A stretch of DNA of 64,000 nt from UBA11865 sp963749825 (GCA_963749825.1 CAVVOI010000003.1:23498-87497); one strand, 5' to 3'; positions 45,136 through 54,821 are shown, counted from the first letter of the stretch. The notes: generated by a model not told the origin, from the letters alone. Program-made: numbers and translations.

Positions 45136-46023
45136 ATGAGCTGGTACTACGACTCTAAACCAACTATCAAGACAGACAAAGGCATCAAAGCCAAGAGCAA
45201 GCGCGGCGACTTTGTGAAGAATTGGTGGGCCGGCCGGTGGCTCAAGGCCATGGAACAGGTGATGGATCCGGGGCGGCTACAGAGAGGCCGGCGGTATGCG
45301 CGCCAGGGACAAGTGCTGTCGTTGGAAGAGGGCCGGGGCCAGGTTACGGCCAAGGTCCAGGGTTCGCGGCGGACTCCGTACAGGATCACTATTGAGCTGA
45401 AGCCCTTGCCTGATACCGGCTGGGAAAAAGTCAATGAGGCATTGGCGGAACGGCCGCTATTCGCGGCCCAGCTGCTTGCCGGTGAAATGCCGCTAGAAAT
45501 TGAGGAGGCGTTCACGGCCGTCAATGTCTCTCTGTTCCCCGGACGGCAAGAGCTCAAGCAAGATTGCAACTGTCCTGATTGGGCCCCTGTCTGCAAGCAC
45601 TTGGCCGCCGTTCATTATATTTTGGCGGAACGGTTTGATGAAGACCCATTCCTGCTATTCCGCTTGCGGGGCAAAACCCAGGAGGAGATCTTGGCTTCGC
45701 TGGGTACTGGTTCGGATCCCGGTGGCATCCCGGCGCCAGAATATACTCCGGCGCCGCCGCTGGCCGAATCGCTGGCCACCTTCTGGCAATCTGGACCAGA
45801 GTTGGCCCAATTTCGAGCCCATATCACGCTGCCCGAAACCTCTTATCCCATCCTGGAACGGCTGGGCGATCCCGATTTTTTACCCGAGGCACGGCGCTGG
45901 CTGGCCAAGGCCTATGATGCCGTCGCCGAAACGGCCGTGTCCGTCGCCTTTGACCAGGAAAGGGAGGAGGATAATGAGAGCGAAATCCATATGTCTCTAG
46001 AGTCTAACAAGGCTTCGATTTAG
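45136..46023 (+). CDS. SWIM zinc-finger protein
   Basis: This 295-residue protein has the SWIM motif C-x-C-xn-C-x-H at Cys144, Cys146, Cys153 and His155 (DCNCPDWAPVCKHLAAVHYI). The N-terminal half has GRLQRGRRYARQGQVLSLEE, the usual SWIM-protein lead-in. SWIM proteins next to SNF2 helicases are a conserved bacterial pair and may target the helicase to DNA or protein. It starts 40 bp after the helicase gene. Its stop follows a short acidic tail (EREEDNESEIHMS). Confidence 0.92.
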   Translation: MSWYYDSKPTIKTDKGIKAKSKRGDFVKNWWAGRWLKAMEQVMDPGRLQRGRRYARQGQVLSLEEGRGQVTAKVQGSRRTPYRITIELKPLPDTGWEKVNEALAERPLFAAQLLAGEMPLEIEEAFTAVNVSLFPGRQELKQDCNCPDWAPVCKHLAAVHYILAERFDEDPFLLFRLRGKTQEEILASLGTGSDPGGIPAPEYTPAPPLAESLATFWQSGPELAQFRAHITLPETSYPILERLGDPDFLPEARRWLAKAYDAVAETAVSVAFDQEREEDNESEIHMSLESNKASI

Positions 46024-46156
46024 TACCTTTGTTCGCGCCATCTTGGCGCGGCATCTTGATGTGGGCTGGTTACAGACAGCTGTTGAGAACATTGGCCCGA
46101 GTTCGTTCCAGCAGCATCTTAGATTCAGCCCGGGGTGCTGAATCAAGGTGAATGGG

Positions 46157-46226
46157 TATTCCCTAAAAGGTATTCCTCAAAAAGTGTTCCCTAAGAAGTA
46201 TTCTCCAAAGCGTATTCCCCAGGATT
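46157..46226. repeat. Five imperfect 14-bp tandem repeats
   Basis: Units of the type TATTCCCTAAAAGG start at 46157, 46171, 46185, 46199 and 46213. They differ at several positions but keep a strict 14-bp period. The region (46024-46524) has no gene; it also contains one CCAGAGGTA motif on the minus strand at 46257-46265. Confidence 0.7.
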
Positions 46227-46492
46227 TTTCAGAAATGTGCGAACTGGAGACGCTCCTACCTCTGGCAAGATTTGCTGTCTGACCACCTATTGAATGTCGG
46301 GGGTATTGGGGTATGAGGCGCAAGCGTCGGAAAGTTTACGGTGTCCTTAACATAATAATTTAATTTCGTCGATCTTCGACAACCCACGAGCAAAATTTAA
46401 ACACCGCTTAGTTGTTGTGAGATAGGTTTCTAGAACGGATGGTTACCCAGAAGTTGTTCGGGTAGATGCTTGAGAGGACCCATAAAAGAAAA

Positions 46493-46518
46493 AGGCTGTC
46501 CATTATTATGGACAGCCT
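46493..46518. terminator. 11-bp perfect hairpin upstream of gadB
   Basis: AGGCTGTCCAT (46493-46503) and ATGGACAGCCT (46508-46518) form a perfect stem with a 4-nt loop. On the minus strand it is followed by TTTTTCTTTT, so it would terminate minus-strand transcription; on the plus strand it may be an attenuating hairpin just before the coding frame at 46525. Confidence 0.55.
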
Positions 46519-46524
46519 GTCTAT

Positions 46525-47868
46525 ATGTATGTGTCCTACTTTTTCTTGCTTTTTATTCTTCTATTCAAGTTTCCGGCGAAGGAAAATAACCCGCGTCATG
46601 TCTATCAGGTGGTAGCCGATGAGCTGATGCTCGACGGTAACTCCCGCCAAAATTTGGCCACGTTTTGCCAGACATGGCTGGAGCCAGAGATTCACCAACT
46701 CATGGACCTGACCATCGACAAGAACATGATTGATAAAGATGAATATCCACAGACGGCCGAACTAGAAGCTCGCTGTGTCCACATGCTGGCCGACTTATGG
46801 AATTCACCTGATGCCGATAATACACTAGGCACCTCTACAACAGGTTCCAGCGAAGCAGCCATGCTGGGCGGGATGGCTTTGTTATGGAACTGGCGCGCCC
46901 GGCAAAAAGCGGCCGGAAAACCGATTGACAAACCGAACCTGATCACCGGGCCGGTACAAGTTTGCTGGCACAAGTTCACCCGCTACTGGGATGTCGAACA
47001 TCGCGAGATCCCCATGGAAGGGGATCGCCTGATCATGAATGCCGAAGAGGTATTGAAACGAGTGGATGAGAACACCATCGGCGTTGTGCCCACACTGGGG
47101 GTAACTTTCACCTGTGATTTTGAACCGGTGAAAGAAGTGAGTGAGGCCCTGGATAAATTGCAGGAAGAAACCGGGCTGGATATCCCCATTCATGTGGATG
47201 GGGCTAGCGGCGGTTTCCTGGCCCCCTTTGTTTTCCCCGATTTGGAATGGGATTTCCGCCTGCCACGCGTGAAATCTATTAACACCTCCGGACACAAGTT
47301 TGGTTTAGCGCCGTTGGGTGTGGGCTGGATTATCTGGCGTGACAAGGAAAACTTGCCCGAAGATCTGATCTTCTATGTTAATTATCTGGGCGGCAACACG
47401 CCTACCTTTGCCCTTAACTTCTCTCGGCCGGGAGGCCAGATTGTGGCCCAATATTACAACTTCCTTCGGCTGGGCAGGGAAGGGTACCGCAAGATACACC
47501 AGGCCGGCTATAACACGGCCCAATACCTGGCCGATGAGATCGGTAAGATGGGGCCATTTGATATTATTTACGACGGCCGTGGCGGTCTCCCTGCCTTAGC
47601 CTGGAAACTAACGGAAGGGGTGGATCATGATTTCACTCTGTTTGACCTGGCGGACAGGCTGCGCACACGGGGTTGGCTGGTACCTGCTTACACCTTGCCT
47701 CCCAATCGAGAAGATCTGGCGATTCAACGCATTCTGGCAAAACATGGCTTTAGTCGCGATCTAGCCAGTCTGATGTTAAATGATTACGAGGATGCAGTCG
47801 CTCATTTTGGCAGGCATCCGGTCACCACACCCCTCTCCGAAGAGGAAGGCGGCGGATTTAAGCATTAA
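46525..47868 (+). CDS. gadB: Glutamate decarboxylase with altered N-terminus
   Basis: This PLP-dependent enzyme converts glutamate to GABA, using a proton. The body matches GadB closely: LDGNSRQNLATFCQTWLEPE, TSTTGSSEAAMLGGMALLW, PVQVCWHKFTRYWDVEHREI, and the PLP lysine Lys258 in TSGHKFGLAPLG. Length is 447 residues. The family N-terminus of about 30 residues is missing. It is replaced by a hydrophobic stretch (MYVSYFFLLFILLFKFPA) of no clear homology, and homology begins only at KFPAKENNPRH. That region normally helps assembly and acid-dependent membrane binding. The gene may have lost its 5' end by rearrangement next to the hairpin at 46493. No antiporter gene is adjacent. Confidence 0.88.
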   Translation: MYVSYFFLLFILLFKFPAKENNPRHVYQVVADELMLDGNSRQNLATFCQTWLEPEIHQLMDLTIDKNMIDKDEYPQTAELEARCVHMLADLWNSPDADNTLGTSTTGSSEAAMLGGMALLWNWRARQKAAGKPIDKPNLITGPVQVCWHKFTRYWDVEHREIPMEGDRLIMNAEEVLKRVDENTIGVVPTLGVTFTCDFEPVKEVSEALDKLQEETGLDIPIHVDGASGGFLAPFVFPDLEWDFRLPRVKSINTSGHKFGLAPLGVGWIIWRDKENLPEDLIFYVNYLGGNTPTFALNFSRPGGQIVAQYYNFLRLGREGYRKIHQAGYNTAQYLADEIGKMGPFDIIYDGRGGLPALAWKLTEGVDHDFTLFDLADRLRTRGWLVPAYTLPPNREDLAIQRILAKHGFSRDLASLMLNDYEDAVAHFGRHPVTTPLSEEEGGGFKH

Positions 47869-47885
47869 TCGCACCCGCTCAAGCA

Positions 47886-47957
47886 CATGAGTGACCGGTA
47901 TCAAGTGCGCCAGTAGGACGATTTAGACGGTACGGTCACTCATGTAACATTTTTCTG
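47886..47957 (+). terminator. Inverted repeat with T-run after gadB
   Basis: CATGAGTGACCG (47886-47897) and CGGTCACTCATG (47933-47944) are perfect 12-bp inverted repeats with a 35-nt loop, followed after 8 nt by TTTTT. It lies 18 bp past the gadB stop. The long loop makes terminator activity uncertain. Confidence 0.5.
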
Positions 47958-48116
47958 GTTCTTTAGGATTCTGGGACTGCTGGACTTTACGCCCGGCTTT
48001 ACCCTTTCCTGACCGGATGCAATAATTATGATATTTTGGCTTCGCGCCTCGGCCATCTATTGGGATTTATCAACGCCCAGCTGGCTCACGGCAAAATCGG
48101 AGATTTATAGAATCAT

Positions 48117-49010
48117 ATGACGGCAACGATAAAACGAGGCCATATCCACTTTCCATCTGAGTGGGAACATATTGAATCGCAGCATATTGGCCCCTTTGTG
48201 ACCCGTATCGTCCACCGCCGGCCGGATGGTTCGCTGGATATCAGAACCTCGCGGCGGCACCGGAAGAATTTTGGCGCTGAAGTGGCCCCTGAAGCGCTGG
48301 AGAAAAAGCGGCCGGCATTACTGTTATGGCGACCCAGGTCTTTAAATTGGTGGATTGCCGTGCTGTTTATGATCGGGTCCTGGCATTTTGTGAGTGGCAG
48401 CATATTGACTCTGGCCGGATCCTCGTATACCTACCTGATAGACCTGATTTTCTTCAGCGGGTCCATATTTTTTACGGCCGCGGGGTACAGTGCGTATTAT
48501 CAGTCAATCAATGCACCGGAAACGCTTGACAGCCACGGCCGTGTTTCAGAAACCAGAAACCGACGATATTTTGGCTGGCAACCGGGTCGCATTGATTTTT
48601 GGGCTACCTTCCCCCAATTCCTGGGTACGCTCGCGTTTAATATCACCACTGCTACTGCCTTCATTAGCGTTCAATGGTTGGGGTATGACATCCTGGTTTG
48701 GAGTCCTGACTTTGTTGGGTCTGTTCTCTTTCTCGTATCCGGTGTGGCGGGCGTTTTTGAATTTTGTCATCATTTCTGGTGCTGGCAGCGCAAGAGCCTC
48801 ACCTGGTGGATTGTGACGATCAACTTTGTCGGCTGCGTCGCCTTTATGATTTCCGCTTTTGCGGCTTTTGTCCGACCTGATCCTATTTTCGACAACCTGG
48901 CGACATGGGCCACGATCTTCACTTTAGTTGGCGCCGTCTGCTTTTTTGTTGGCGCTTATTTGATGTGGCCGGAAATGGCTGCTGAAGAGCAGGCTGAAAT
49001 CAGAACATGA
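48117..49010 (+). CDS. Polytopic membrane protein, YrhK-like
   Basis: This 297-residue protein has a basic soluble start (~75 residues) and about seven membrane segments. Two similar halves start SLNWWIAVLFMIGSWHFVSG and SLTWWIVTINFVGCVAFMIS, a pattern like YrhK-domain repeats. Its function is not known. ATG 48117 follows an AT-rich leader without a strong ribosome site. It precedes the ClC-type channel gene by 9 bp, so both probably share a transcript. Confidence 0.65.
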   Translation: MTATIKRGHIHFPSEWEHIESQHIGPFVTRIVHRRPDGSLDIRTSRRHRKNFGAEVAPEALEKKRPALLLWRPRSLNWWIAVLFMIGSWHFVSGSILTLAGSSYTYLIDLIFFSGSIFFTAAGYSAYYQSINAPETLDSHGRVSETRNRRYFGWQPGRIDFWATFPQFLGTLAFNITTATAFISVQWLGYDILVWSPDFVGSVLFLVSGVAGVFEFCHHFWCWQRKSLTWWIVTINFVGCVAFMISAFAAFVRPDPIFDNLATWATIFTLVGAVCFFVGAYLMWPEMAAEEQAEIRT

Positions 49011-49019
49011 GAGAGATTT

Positions 49020-50303
49020 ATGCCAGAAGATTTTGACCTAAGATCAAGAGGATATTGGCGGCGTTTTAGGTGGGGTCTGTTGGTAGGCCTACTAAGCGCC
49101 CTGGGGACCCTCCTGTTTGTGGTCGTGATGAACCTGGGAATTAACCTGGTTTGGCCGGAGGTGCCCGGCCCGGAGCCATTCTCAGGGTCCGTGCGCATAC
49201 TGGTGATCATGACCGTCGCTGGCCTAATCGTCGGCCTCATCCACCACTTCATTGAGGCCGAGGAGATGAATGTCTTTGGGGCTATCGTGCAGGGTAGGCT
49301 GGACCCTAAGCCAGTCCCTGGCGCCATCTTGGTTGCCCTCACATCGTTGGTCGGCGGCTTCAGCCTCGGGCCCGAGGTGCCCACAGGCATGTTGGCCGGC
49401 GGGCTGTCCACGTGGCTGTCAGAGCGGCGCAAGTTAAGATCCGAGATCCAGCGATCCAATGTCTTGAGCGGAGTGATAGGGGCTTATGGAGGATTGTTCA
49501 CCTCACCCTTTGCTGCCCTACTCATGCCTTTAGAACTGGCCCACCAACAGACACCGATTTACTATGGCACGTTGACCATCGCCGCCATTGCCGGCGTTTT
49601 GGGCTTCAGCCTCTTTTTTGCCTTCGGCGAGGAGGCATTTGCCAGCGTACTGCGCATCCTGGACCTGCCAGCCTACAGTCTGAGGCTCTGGCATTTGATC
49701 CTGGCCATCGCTTTGGGTGTTTTAGGGGCCGTTCTTGGGCTCATTTTTGGGTTGCTCCTTCGCTCTTTCAAGAGATTGACCACACCCCTCAATAGCCGGC
49801 CAATCATCAGGGGAACGGCAGGCGGTTTCCTGTTGGGTTTACTGGGCATGGCGCTGCCGCTAACACTTTTCCTGGGTACCTCAGGGCTGGAGGTAGTGAC
49901 AGAGCAAGGAGCTCAAATGGGCCTCGTATTGGTCATCGTCCTGGTTTTTGGTAAGATGCTGGCCACGACTGGGGCATTATCGACCGGTTTTATCGGCGGG
50001 CCGATATTCCCGCTCTTATTCGTTGGCGGCGCGGCCGGTACGGATGTCAATCTCATCCTTCCAGACATACCGTTGGCACTGGCTGTGGCATGCATGATGG
50101 CAGCTGTACCCGGCGCCCTGCTGCCGATTCCCCTGGCGCTGGCCATCATCGTGATACTAATAACAGGCATCTCTAACACAGAAGTAATTCCCGTTTTTAT
50201 ATCGGCGCTTGCAGCCTATTTTGTCACTCATGGCTTCGGTTTACTCGGTCGAGGTTCCGCGAAAGAACAAAACCACAATGACAAGAGATCAAATAGTGTT
50301 TGA
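49020..50303 (+). CDS. ClC-family chloride channel/antiporter-like protein
   Basis: This 427-residue membrane protein has about ten helices and ClC-like signatures: GFSLGPEVPTGMLAGGLS (variant of GxEGP), SGVIGAYGGLFTSPFAALLM, and TTGALSTGFIGGPIFPLLFV (GxFxP-like). The variant second motif means channel or antiporter mode cannot be told. It is downstream of the YrhK-like gene. Its C-terminus is charged and lacks CBS domains. Confidence 0.87.
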   Translation: MPEDFDLRSRGYWRRFRWGLLVGLLSALGTLLFVVVMNLGINLVWPEVPGPEPFSGSVRILVIMTVAGLIVGLIHHFIEAEEMNVFGAIVQGRLDPKPVPGAILVALTSLVGGFSLGPEVPTGMLAGGLSTWLSERRKLRSEIQRSNVLSGVIGAYGGLFTSPFAALLMPLELAHQQTPIYYGTLTIAAIAGVLGFSLFFAFGEEAFASVLRILDLPAYSLRLWHLILAIALGVLGAVLGLIFGLLLRSFKRLTTPLNSRPIIRGTAGGFLLGLLGMALPLTLFLGTSGLEVVTEQGAQMGLVLVIVLVFGKMLATTGALSTGFIGGPIFPLLFVGGAAGTDVNLILPDIPLALAVACMMAAVPGALLPIPLALAIIVILITGISNTEVIPVFISALAAYFVTHGFGLLGRGSAKEQNHNDKRSNSV

Positions 50304-50601
50304 AGTCGGTGAACAAACATAAAACGGCGCGTGCTCACCGCCCGCCACTGTCCGATCCTAATAATTTGGATAATCTAGGCCATTACTGTTTTGGTTTTGG
50401 TCATTTTTCCCAAGAGACTATAATTGCTAGGAATCTATAGCTTTTGACGCCGCCGCAATACCGGCTTATTGAATGCACTATTGTGGTCTATCCTAAGCTA
50501 TGTGCAGCTCCCAGGCAGAGAGTGACAAAAGAATATCGACTGGCGCATGACTGGCCGCGCGTGATTCCAACTGAGTAATACTCAAAGAAAGGAGACATAT
50601 C

Positions 50602-51135
50602 ATGAGTAATCTGTTTGTTATGACATTTAAGAGTGAATCCAAGGCAACCGAAGTTCTAACCGAACTCGGCAACTTGCAGAAGCAGAATTTAATTCAATTG
50701 GAAGATGCGGCCGTCGCCGTGAAGGATCAGAAGGGTAAGGTCAAGGTGACCCAGACGCTGGAGAAGATGCAGAAAGGCTCCGCAACGGTGTGGGGCGGCT
50801 TCTGGGGCTTGCTTATCGGCCTGATCTTTGGCGGCCCTATATTCTGGGCCTTGTTTGCTGGCTTGATGGCCCGTTTCTTCGCCCGAGGTGTGGACCTGGG
50901 CATCGACAACACCTTCATCAAGGAGGTTGGCGATGCCCTGGAACCTGGCGACTCAGCGGTGTTCATGCTGGTCATAGAGGCTGTTCAGGACAAGGTTATC
51001 GAAGACTTAAAGCAATATGGCGGCACGCTATACTCGACCTCGCTCTCCGACGAGGATGAGGAGAAGCTCCGCAAGGCGCTTGAGGACGAGACGGTTGCCA
51101 AAGCCGCGACTGAGGCTACCGAGCTCGAGGACTAG
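50602..51135 (+). CDS. DUF1269 membrane protein
   Basis: This 177-residue protein has MSNLFVMTFKSESKATEVLT, the ALEPGDSAVFMLVIEAVQDK C-terminal fold, and a Gly-rich hydrophobic segment between (VWGGFWGLLIGLIFGGPIFW). This matches DUF1269, whose function is unknown but which is often found with stress genes. AAAGGAG is placed 8 nt before ATG. The 298 bp upstream hold its promoter. A META-domain lipoprotein gene follows. Confidence 0.9.
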   Translation: MSNLFVMTFKSESKATEVLTELGNLQKQNLIQLEDAAVAVKDQKGKVKVTQTLEKMQKGSATVWGGFWGLLIGLIFGGPIFWALFAGLMARFFARGVDLGIDNTFIKEVGDALEPGDSAVFMLVIEAVQDKVIEDLKQYGGTLYSTSLSDEDEEKLRKALEDETVAKAATEATELED

Positions 51136-51239
51136 GTAAGCCTGATAAAGAAGCCGGCTTCTTGCGGAAGTAGACCCGGCGACGAGTGTGATGAAGTCTG
51201 GGCGGAGGACAATCGTTGAAGGCGGCAAGGAGGATAAGC

Positions 51240-52022
51240 GTGAAAAGAAACAACCTATTCATAATTCTCGCTACTTTGGCGCTATTTCTGCTGGCTGCGT
51301 GCGGTAGTGGGTCCAATGCCAGCGCGGACTTGGTTGGCCCGGTTTGGGTCCTCAGCACTCTGAATAACCGGGCCCCGCTACCAAACACGATGATATCGGC
51401 CGAGTTCAGCGCCGAGGGCGTCGTGAGCGGTTCAGCCGGCTGCAATAACTATAACACGTCTTATTCGGTCGACGGCGATAGCATCAGCTTCGGTGAGCAA
51501 ATAGCCTCCACCCAAAAGCTTTGCCCTGCGCCGGAAAACCTACAGGAACAAGGCTACTTCCAGGCTTTGTCCGATGCGGAGACGTTTGCCATAGATGGAG
51601 AGGAATTAGTCCTCCGTGATGCCGACGGTAACGATATTGCAGTCTATGCAGCCCAAAGCCAGGCAATGGAAGGCAGTTCCTGGCAGGTGATCTCCTACAA
51701 CAACGGCCGGGAAGCGGTTGTCAGCGTGACTATTGGTACAGAAATCACGGCTAATTTCGGCGAGGATGGCCAATTGACTGGTAACGCTGGCTGCAATGAT
51801 TACAATGCTTCGTACGAAGTTGACGGCGAAAGCATATCGATTGGTCCGGCTGCTGCAACCCGAAAGCTCTGTGCCGAACCTGAGGGCATCATGGCCCAAG
51901 AAGCGGAATACTTGGCAGCCCTGGAGACGGCGGCGACGTTCAGGATCGAGGCCAACAGCATGAATATGCGCACAGCCGAGGGCGCCACGGTGGCTAACTT
52001 CAGCAGGGCTCCAGGCAAATGA
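51240..52022 (+). CDS. Lipoprotein with two META (HslJ-like) domains
   Basis: This 260-residue protein has a lipoprotein signal (LFIILATLALFLLAACGSGS). Two META domains follow: the first around WVLSTLNNRAPLPNTMI and SGSAGCNNYNTSYSVDGDSI, the second around WQVISYNNGREAVVSV and TGNAGCNDYNASYEVDGESI. META domains occur in HslJ-type heat-inducible outer proteins; role unknown. GTG 51240 is chosen because AAGGAGGATAAGC lies just upstream; the longer frame from 51216 is unlikely. It follows DUF1269 by 104 bp. Confidence 0.9.
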   Translation: MKRNNLFIILATLALFLLAACGSGSNASADLVGPVWVLSTLNNRAPLPNTMISAEFSAEGVVSGSAGCNNYNTSYSVDGDSISFGEQIASTQKLCPAPENLQEQGYFQALSDAETFAIDGEELVLRDADGNDIAVYAAQSQAMEGSSWQVISYNNGREAVVSVTIGTEITANFGEDGQLTGNAGCNDYNASYEVDGESISIGPAAATRKLCAEPEGIMAQEAEYLAALETAATFRIEANSMNMRTAEGATVANFSRAPGK

Positions 52023-52144
52023 CCCTTGAAAGGGGCGACAGACATCTCTAATTTGTCGGGTTTATTAGAAACATCACCATTAGGCGAAGAGATTCATTTC
52101 CAGGCGGCGGCCCGTTCCGCGAGCTCAGTAAAAGGTAGGAACTC

Positions 52145-52987
52145 ATGTCAAAAAGCCTAGTTATCCTTCTTATTGTCGTTGGGTGTATCTTGCTTACCGT
52201 GGCCAATCTGACGCTGTGGATAACGCGCGACGTCCTCGATTCTGCCCAATTTGGGCAGTTGGTCACCGAAGGGCTTCAATCGGACCAGGCCACCGAGGCG
52301 CTCAGTACGCTGATCATGGACCATATCCTGGAGAACAGGCCCAAGGTGCCGAGTTTCGTTCGTGGACCGGCAGAAGAGTTCATAAGCGGGTTGCTGCAAC
52401 GTCCCATTCTCGGTTCGGTGCTTGAAAAAGTGGCAGCGGCTGCAGACGCCGTTGTGACGGGCGGCCTGGCTAACGAGATTAGTATTGATCTGGAAAAAGT
52501 CGTTCCTTTTGTTGACACTCTGGTGACAACGATTGCTCCCGAACTTGCCGATGGTTTTCAGAATGCTCCCAACCCTGGTCCGATCAAGATTCTCGGGTCA
52601 GGTGAGCTACCTAAGATCAGGCAGGTGGCCCAGATCTTACCCTGGCTGTGGCCCTTGGCGGCCCTTGGCGCGTTTGCACTCTATGCGCTGGCGTATTGGC
52701 GAGCGGAGAACCGGCGCGATACATTGTTGACTATAGGGCTGGGCGTGGCGATCACCGGATTCATTGGGCTGTTGTTCATCCCTGCTATTCGACTAACGGT
52801 AGAAAACAACATCGTCAACGCATCCGTCCAGCTGATCGCCGGGGCAGTGATGGCGGTTTTTACACGCGGCTTTTTTATCCAGACCGTTATTTTGATCGTC
52901 ATCGGACTGGTCGTCATTATTGCCAGCCGGTATTTCTTGAAAGGCGATCCTGCTGTTGCTCCATTAGAAAATGTAGCAAGTAGTTAA
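52145..52987 (+). CDS. Membrane protein with large extracytoplasmic loop
   Basis: This 280-residue protein has one N-terminal membrane segment (LVILLIVVGCILLTVANLTL), an about 140-residue outside loop, and four C-terminal membrane segments (QILPWLWPLAALGAFALYAL, through FIQTVILIVIGLVVIIA). No family is named with confidence. It starts a tight plus-strand series with the DoxX-like (1-bp gap) and AI-2E-like genes. Confidence 0.65.
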   Translation: MSKSLVILLIVVGCILLTVANLTLWITRDVLDSAQFGQLVTEGLQSDQATEALSTLIMDHILENRPKVPSFVRGPAEEFISGLLQRPILGSVLEKVAAAADAVVTGGLANEISIDLEKVVPFVDTLVTTIAPELADGFQNAPNPGPIKILGSGELPKIRQVAQILPWLWPLAALGAFALYALAYWRAENRRDTLLTIGLGVAITGFIGLLFIPAIRLTVENNIVNASVQLIAGAVMAVFTRGFFIQTVILIVIGLVVIIASRYFLKGDPAVAPLENVASS

Positions 52988-52988
52988 C

Positions 52989-53492
52989 ATGAACAAGACA
53001 AATAACTCTCGAACCCTGTCCGCACGATTCGACAAATTAGACCGGGCCATCACCTATTGGATGGCTCGTTATGGCATGGTGATTATGCGCGTTGGTCTTG
53101 GGATAATCTTCTTGTGGTTCGGTGCGTTGAAACTGGTGCCGGGCCTGAGTCCAGCCGAAGAGTTGGTCCGCAACACCATCTACTTCATTGACCCGGATAT
53201 CTTCCTGCCCATCCTGGCCTTGTGGGAAATGGCCATTGGTATTGGACTTATCTTTGGCCTTTTCATGCGCTTGACCCTGCTTTTGCTTTTCTTGCAGATG
53301 CCTGGCGCTGCCCTGCCAATCTTTCTGCTGCCAGGTGTGGTTTGGACCATCTTTCCATTTGGCCTTACGCTGGAGGGACAATATATCGTCAAAAACTTGG
53401 CGCTCATAGGGGCTGCGCTGGTGTTGGGTGGCACGGTCCGGGGCGGCCGATTGGATCCCGAGCCGGATACCATGCCCACGAACCCGATCTAG
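52989..53492 (+). CDS. DoxX-like membrane protein
   Basis: This 167-residue protein has four membrane segments with the DoxX pattern (MRVGLGIIFLWFGALKLVPG, LWEMAIGIGLIFGLFMRLTL, then LPIFLLPGVVWTIFPF). DoxX proteins are small membrane proteins linked to redox or quinone functions, with no single proved activity. The gene starts 1 nt after the preceding stop, so both are translated from one mRNA. Confidence 0.82.
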   Translation: MNKTNNSRTLSARFDKLDRAITYWMARYGMVIMRVGLGIIFLWFGALKLVPGLSPAEELVRNTIYFIDPDIFLPILALWEMAIGIGLIFGLFMRLTLLLLFLQMPGAALPIFLLPGVVWTIFPFGLTLEGQYIVKNLALIGAALVLGGTVRGGRLDPEPDTMPTNPI

Positions 53493-53582
53493 AAGCTGAG
53501 CGTACAGTCAGATATGTCAATTGACCTGTCGTGCAACGGCTTTGTTTATTGGTTAGACAATACTTGACGGAGGAATATAACT

Positions 53583-54653
53583 ATGAATGCCAGAAGCGTG
53601 GAGCTGTCACCCATCCTGCGCCTGTTGTTAGGCGGAGGCGGATTGGTCCTTATCATAGCCGGCTTGAGGGCAGCCGCTCCTATTGTGAACCCACTTCTGC
53701 TGGCCCTGGTCATCGCGTTGACCGTCGCTCCACTTCTGGGCTGGCTGAAAAGAAGAGGGCTACCCACGTGGCTGGCCCTATTGATCACCATCGTGGTCAT
53801 CGTCGGCGGCGGCCTGATCCTGGTTGCCTTTATGGCCTTTGCCGTAGAGCAGCTAGCAACCGAAATCCCCACCTACCAGGCCGATCTCGATACCCAGAAG
53901 CAGGCGATTGAGAGCAGCCTGGGGCAACTAGGCCTCGACGTATCAAACATTTCGCAATCGAATGCCCTGCAACCCCAAAACCTGGTGAAGGTCGCGGAAT
54001 CTGTCGCCAAAGAAGTAATTCGGGCCATCGGCAGCGGCTTTGTCATGTTTTTGATCCTGATCTTCTTACTATTTGAGGCCAGTGGATTTACGGCCAAGCT
54101 GCGGCCGGAATGGGTTCCCGACCACCCGATCCTGGATCGAGCCGGCCGCTTCGGCAAAGATATCCGCCAATATGTGCTGATCACAACCTGGATCAACCTG
54201 CTGGTGGGAATAGCAGACACCGTGCTGCTTTTGATCCTCGGCGTCGACTTCGCCATTCTGTGGGGCATCTTGGCCTGGCTGCTGGGTTACATTCCAAGCG
54301 TTGGCTTCTGGCTGGCCCTCATACCACCGCTTTTCCTGGCATTCGCGGAATTTGGTACGACGAGGGCTCTAATTGTTCTGGTTGGCTACGTTTTAATAAA
54401 TGGGTCGGTACAGAATCTGATTCAGCCCAGGCTGATGGGACAAGGGCTGAACCTGGCACCCGTGATGATCGTGCTCTCGCTGTTCTTTTGGACCTGGGTA
54501 TTGGGCCCCATGGGCGCGCTGCTGGCTATCCCCCTGACCCTGGCTGTGCAAAAACTGATCCTGGAAGGGGATGAGGGCACGCGCTGGCTGGCGGAGCTGA
54601 TAGGCGCCGGCGCTGCGACCAGCAATGTGGAGGAGGAGGCAGGAGAGGAATAA
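53583..54653 (+). CDS. AI-2E family transporter (TqsA/PerM type)
   Basis: This 356-residue protein has the AI-2E topology of eight membrane helices, with LLALVIALTVAPLLGWLKRR near the N-terminus, an about 60-residue loop (PTYQADLDTQKQAIESSL) and the conserved late block FLAFAEFGTTRALIVLVGYV, NLIQPRLMGQGLNLAPV and GPMGALLAIPLTLAVQ. Members export AI-2 or act as Na/H antiporters; the substrate here is unknown. GGAGGAA is 8 nt before ATG. A terminator follows at 54784. Confidence 0.92.
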   Translation: MNARSVELSPILRLLLGGGGLVLIIAGLRAAAPIVNPLLLALVIALTVAPLLGWLKRRGLPTWLALLITIVVIVGGGLILVAFMAFAVEQLATEIPTYQADLDTQKQAIESSLGQLGLDVSNISQSNALQPQNLVKVAESVAKEVIRAIGSGFVMFLILIFLLFEASGFTAKLRPEWVPDHPILDRAGRFGKDIRQYVLITTWINLLVGIADTVLLLILGVDFAILWGILAWLLGYIPSVGFWLALIPPLFLAFAEFGTTRALIVLVGYVLINGSVQNLIQPRLMGQGLNLAPVMIVLSLFFWTWVLGPMGALLAIPLTLAVQKLILEGDEGTRWLAELIGAGAATSNVEEEAGEE

Positions 54654-54783
54654 TCATCGGCTGATTGTCCAATTCCAGTGGAAAATATCGATTCGTTCTT
54701 GCTCAGGCAGGCTTAAGGCTCTCCAAACCAGGCCCGACAGGTGTAAAACGTTATTCAAGGGAAGTAGTGCTTGAGACATGATC

Positions 54784-54821
54784 CCCCTAGACCTAAGACT
54801 AATACATAACTAGGGGTTTTT
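54784..54821 (+). terminator. Rho-independent terminator after AI-2E gene
   Basis: CCCCTAG (54784-54790) pairs with CTAGGGG (54810-54816), 19-nt loop, followed by TTTTT. The right arm is shared with the left end of the TA-flanked element that follows, so part of the structure may come from the insertion. Confidence 0.65.
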
